Shown here: positions 60,819 through 64,000 of the stretch, piece after piece
Layout: each line of letters starts with the position of its first letter
Position numbering within the stretch: the first letter of the stretch is position 1
NCBI GenBank assembly: GCA_014549065.1
Contig: JACDOX010000067.1
Coordinates: 1,502,754 to 1,566,753 of the forward strand
Length of the DNA stretch: 64,000 nt
Reading direction: 5' to 3'
Source of the DNA: Cardinalis cardinalis
Lineage: Eukaryota; Chordata; Aves; Passeriformes; Cardinalidae
Translations under genes and position numbers: made by a program
Notes under the pieces: generated by a model
The model's database searches: none
What the model was told of the DNA's origin: nothing
Seen by the model: the letters and a program-made list of their open reading frames with translations, nothing else

Positions 60819-63401
60819 CTGTGAATAAAGAAGACTGTTCCAGAGATTCTTAATAGAATACATTTGAAGTACATTAATTTAAAAAAAAAATTAAAATCCA
60901 TAATGTCCACAGCAAATGTGCAGTATTTGACAGATAACAAATCACATTACCTCAGCTCTGAGGCTGTCCATCAGACACATTTGATATGGAAGTGGTTGGT
61001 TTGAATTGGCTTGAGAAATTAGAGGGCACAAACTTCATAGCAAATGATGGGGTAGCTATATTTGCTCTGTTTCTATTTGTCAGCTATCACTGAACAGTCC
61101 TGTTTTGACAACTGTGCCAGTTATTTTAGTCTACAAGTTGATCTTTTTGACTAAACATGAGTATTCATTGTTCTCTAACTTAACAGTGTCTGTTTGGTCA
61201 GCTCTGATATAGAATAATCCTCTTGATCTGTGATCAGATATCTGAAAATATTCACCATAAGAGTGGAGTGGGATGGGAGGTTGAGTTATGTTCAANATGC
61301 TTATACAAACACTCAAAACAAGTTTATCCATGTGATTTTCCAAAATTATTTTCCTTAACACAAAAAGAAAATATCCCATAAACAATTGNGATGACCACAG
61401 AAGATAAAATGCATGATCCAGACAAAATTACTTCTTTCTTCATTTGAACAACTTTTGTCAAACTATTTTTTTTTTGTAGCAATTGCTCAGCTCCATCCAG
61501 AGCCTTGCAAATCACAATAATAAAAAAAATAACCACTGCCCCAGCTGGAGAGATGATCAAATGCTTCTTACCTTTCTCACAAACTATTTGTCACTATTTT
61601 TCCTCTCCCACAGTGACATTGCCTTGTCATGGGTGTAATTTTTTAGCATTTCAAAAGCCTGTTGTTGATCTTCATACAGAGATTATAGATCTTTGCAGTA
61701 CTTCTCCTTCATTATTTGTAATTTACATCTTTCCCTACAGTCTGTAATAATACTGCAGTACTGTAATAGTCCCTCTCTCAGTTTTTGTCCTGCTGTTACT
61801 TTATAGTGTTCTATACACAACTTTGGGACTTGCTGGTGAAATTAGTAGGATTTGATTCAGGTTTTTAATTACAATAAAAGCTGTGTGGAGTGGAGTCTCT
61901 GCTAAATGTAAAGTTCACACACTTGGGCATGCACCTGAGCAGAACTCTGTGGCTGTGTGTGACATCTGAGTTATTTTGTGGCCAGGACAGAGAAGAGTCT
62001 CCCTCTGTGCATCCCTNTGTCCTGAGAGGCCCCGAGGTGCAGCTCAGGCTGGGGCCAGCCCAGGAGGCACAGGAGGAGCTGCAGGAGCAGCACAGCCTCC
62101 CCCTGGAACCGGAGCTCCTGCCACAGGCTCAGCTGACCTGCAGCTCCAAAACCTGTATCTGAAAGTCTGCCTTTGCAAATAGGTCATTTTCAATGNAGGC
62201 TAACTTGGGAATGCTTTTGAATTGGTTTTGCATCTTTTTAATCTTATATTGTTAATCCTTAGATAATAAATAGAATTGTTCTGGTTGGATGCTTTTCTCT
62301 GCTGCTGTATGGTATTTCTGAGGTTTCATTCTGCTCAGAGAGGGCTTCAGGGTTAATTTATATCCATTTAGCTAACTGGTGCAATTTTAGTGCTTGTTCT
62401 CTTTTATGTCAGACTAAGACTGATTATGCAAATTTAGTTCATGCTTGTAAATTCATAAACACAAATTAAACACTCTTGTGGAAAAGTTGCTCCAATTTAA
62501 TCAAATCAGTATCAAACAACACTTTCCATGCCTTTGTGTACAGGCAGGCCTTAAAGGCTTTAGGTCACCTAACAGAAAGTGAACAAGTCACCTGCTGAAG
62601 CCTTAAACTCTTTGGGAGAAGCTCCCTCTTTTGCAAAGTGAATTTTACAGTACCAAGCACAGCAGGANATTCTTCACACACTACCTCACCGCAAATCCTG
62701 TACAGCAATGTAAACATCCATTTTATAAGAATGCACATAGAAGCTGTGCTGATTATTATGGCAGTTACATAGCATCCTAATTAGGTTTCTTGGTTTTGGG
62801 GGGCTTGTCTTTGCTGTAAAGAAAATCAGATTCAGACAGTGGAACTGATTTCTAAAATCATCCACAAATAAATTCATCCCTGGGCTAAAAGCCAAACTGA
62901 GCCTCCAGATGCATGTGAATGCAGCTCCCATTTTTCTAAGAAATGTCTGTGTTCATTGAAGAATAGAACTTTTCTGTTCCAGAAGCCTGGCAGAAGTTTT
63001 AAGGGCAATGAGGAAAATAATATTTATAAAAGCAGGCATCATTGCAGAGAAGAATGCTCACACTGCTGTGATTTCTAAGTTGATCCTGAATCCATATCAG
63101 CAGGTGAAGCACAGAGTGCTTAACTTCTCACCATCAAAGAGGAGTTCTGGCAGAATTTCATAGTGAATTAGGGAGAGAGATAAAGCAGCTTAGGGGGTCA
63201 CACTGTTTTCCTTGTTCTAATGAACTTCTTTGTTGATGATGAGGAGTTACTCCTTCCATGTTCCTTCCTGTTGTCATAGATCAGTGCTGCCACAGGGTTT
63301 CATCCAAACAGAATAATTGGTACAATTCTTTTTTTGGTATTTTAGTGCTTTATTATTTAGTGCATTCTTCTTTCTCCTCTGTCCCTTCCCTTTTGTTGAA
63401 G

Positions 63402-63557
63402 ATGGAGAACTGGAGGACTTCAACCCTAAGGGGGTTAGAAATGAGAAAGCACAAGAAGATTCCCCATATGAATTCATTTTAAGAATCTCACATTCTTTCA
63501 ACACAGCTCATTATTTTTTAGGACACTCATTCCTTCTCAGCGTTAACAGCACTGAAA
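63402..63557 (+). other. Exon-like segment after a strong polypyrimidine tract
   Basis: Seen: a long C/T-rich tract (63364-63395) ends in TTGAAG before 63402, and GAAA followed by GTGAGA provides a moderate donor after 63557. The frame starting GELEDFNPKGV is open across the segment and on to 63672. The acceptor trinucleotide AAG is less favoured than CAG or TAG. No family is recognised and the open length is compatible with chance. Confidence 0.12.
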
Positions 63558-63707
63558 GTGAGAAGGCATTTGCAACCTCCACCCACTCAGTTGGTGGAAA
63601 GAGACAACTTTCACTTGAATTAAAACAAGTTGCATACAGTATTCAGCATCCCATAAGTAGCACTTCTACATAACACTTGGCCCTCGCTGCAAAACTAAAT
63701 CCACACT

Positions 63708-63729
63708 GTAGTAGTAGTAGTAGTAGTAG
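63708..63729. repeat. GTA trinucleotide microsatellite, seven units
   Basis: Seven uninterrupted GTA units followed by G; likely polymorphic. Confidence 0.95.
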
Positions 63730-64000
63730 CCTAGTGAACTCAAATCAAAATGCTTTTCAGTGTACTGTGTTTATTGGTTTTGTCTTTTTTTTAAAAAGCA
63801 TAATTGTTCTTCCAAAATTAACTGCAGCTGAAAAATAACCCAAGAAAGGCTTAAGCAAACAACTGTTCCTAAAGTGGGGAGTGCCCTGGGAGCCCTACAG
63901 CGAGGGCAGAACTCAAATTGCAAATTATGCTTTGATATATTGCTAGATATGGCAAGATGCCCTATATTAATTCCATTTTAATTAATGCAGTTATATTGTG
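63730..64000. other. Noncoding DNA at the window end
   Basis: AT-rich, no feature recognised. Confidence 0.55.

Larger units (their letters stand above)
58750..63390. other. Noncoding DNA, no gene recognised
   Basis: AT-rich, with a T run at 60805-60818, an 11-base direct repeat (ACTCATCCAGT at 60467 and 60478) and frames up to 121 codons on both strands, none recognised. Confidence 0.6.

Noticed and set aside
1..64000. tRNA, rRNA, U6 or other small RNA genes, and CRISPR arrays
   Set aside because: No promoter boxes, cloverleaf segments or regularly spaced direct repeats with unique spacers were found on reading.

Overview
The window looks like vertebrate, most likely avian and probably songbird, intergenic or intronic DNA. 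The base composition is AT-rich with strong CpG depletion outside one small island. Interspersed repeats are sparse, microsatellites are short, and one long terminal repeat (LTR) has the look of passerine endogenous retroviruses. There are no operons, ribosome binding sites or dense long reading frames, so it is not prokaryotic or organellar. The species assignment is an inference, because no diagnostic gene is present.

No protein-coding gene can be named. Reading frames are almost all below 170 codons, overlap each other on both strands, and resemble no family I recognise. The two longest are a repeat artefact over the minisatellite at 41.3-41.7 kb and an unexplained open stretch of about 233 codons at 44.03-44.73 kb. 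The window is therefore a gene desert, a very long intron, or a stretch carrying poorly conserved noncoding transcripts.

Layout: 1-5.2 kb is featureless apart from one weak exon-like segment. At 5.2-5.4 kb lies an ancient MIR-like SINE. At 10.28-10.33 kb there are two compact inverted repeats. At 14.48-14.62 kb there is a diverged 72-bp tandem duplication. At 15.45-15.90 kb is the most gene-like spot: a GGAT repeat, a G-quadruplex motif, a dense CpG island with GGC/GGA runs, then a splice-donor match; it could be a promoter with a first exon on the + strand. From 15.9 to 24.7 kb nothing is recognised. At 24.70-25.32 kb sits a solo endogenous retroviral LTR flanked by a 6-bp direct repeat, with an unusual cluster of ambiguous bases. 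From 25.3 to 40.8 kb the DNA is unremarkable except for a TAAT-rich palindrome (36.78 kb) and an 86-bp exon-like segment (37.99 kb). At 40.8-42.0 kb is a GC-rich block with a 13-bp triple repeat, a C-rich 15-bp minisatellite interrupted by a 76-base assembly gap, and a 72-bp duplication. At 43.3-44.7 kb two phase-compatible exon-like segments include the longest non-repetitive open frame. From 45 kb to the end there are an ancient repeat fragment, an AT-rich block (47.65-48.1 kb), a small noncoding exon-like segment (53.17 kb), a second MIR-like SINE (58.57 kb) and a GTA microsatellite (63.71 kb).

Isolated single N bases are scattered through the window, roughly one per 500 bases in the first 10 kb. 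They look like masked ambiguous or heterozygous positions rather than gaps. I found no evidence of a new biological system. The CpG island together with the downstream exon-like segments on the same strand is the most testable hint of an unannotated transcript.
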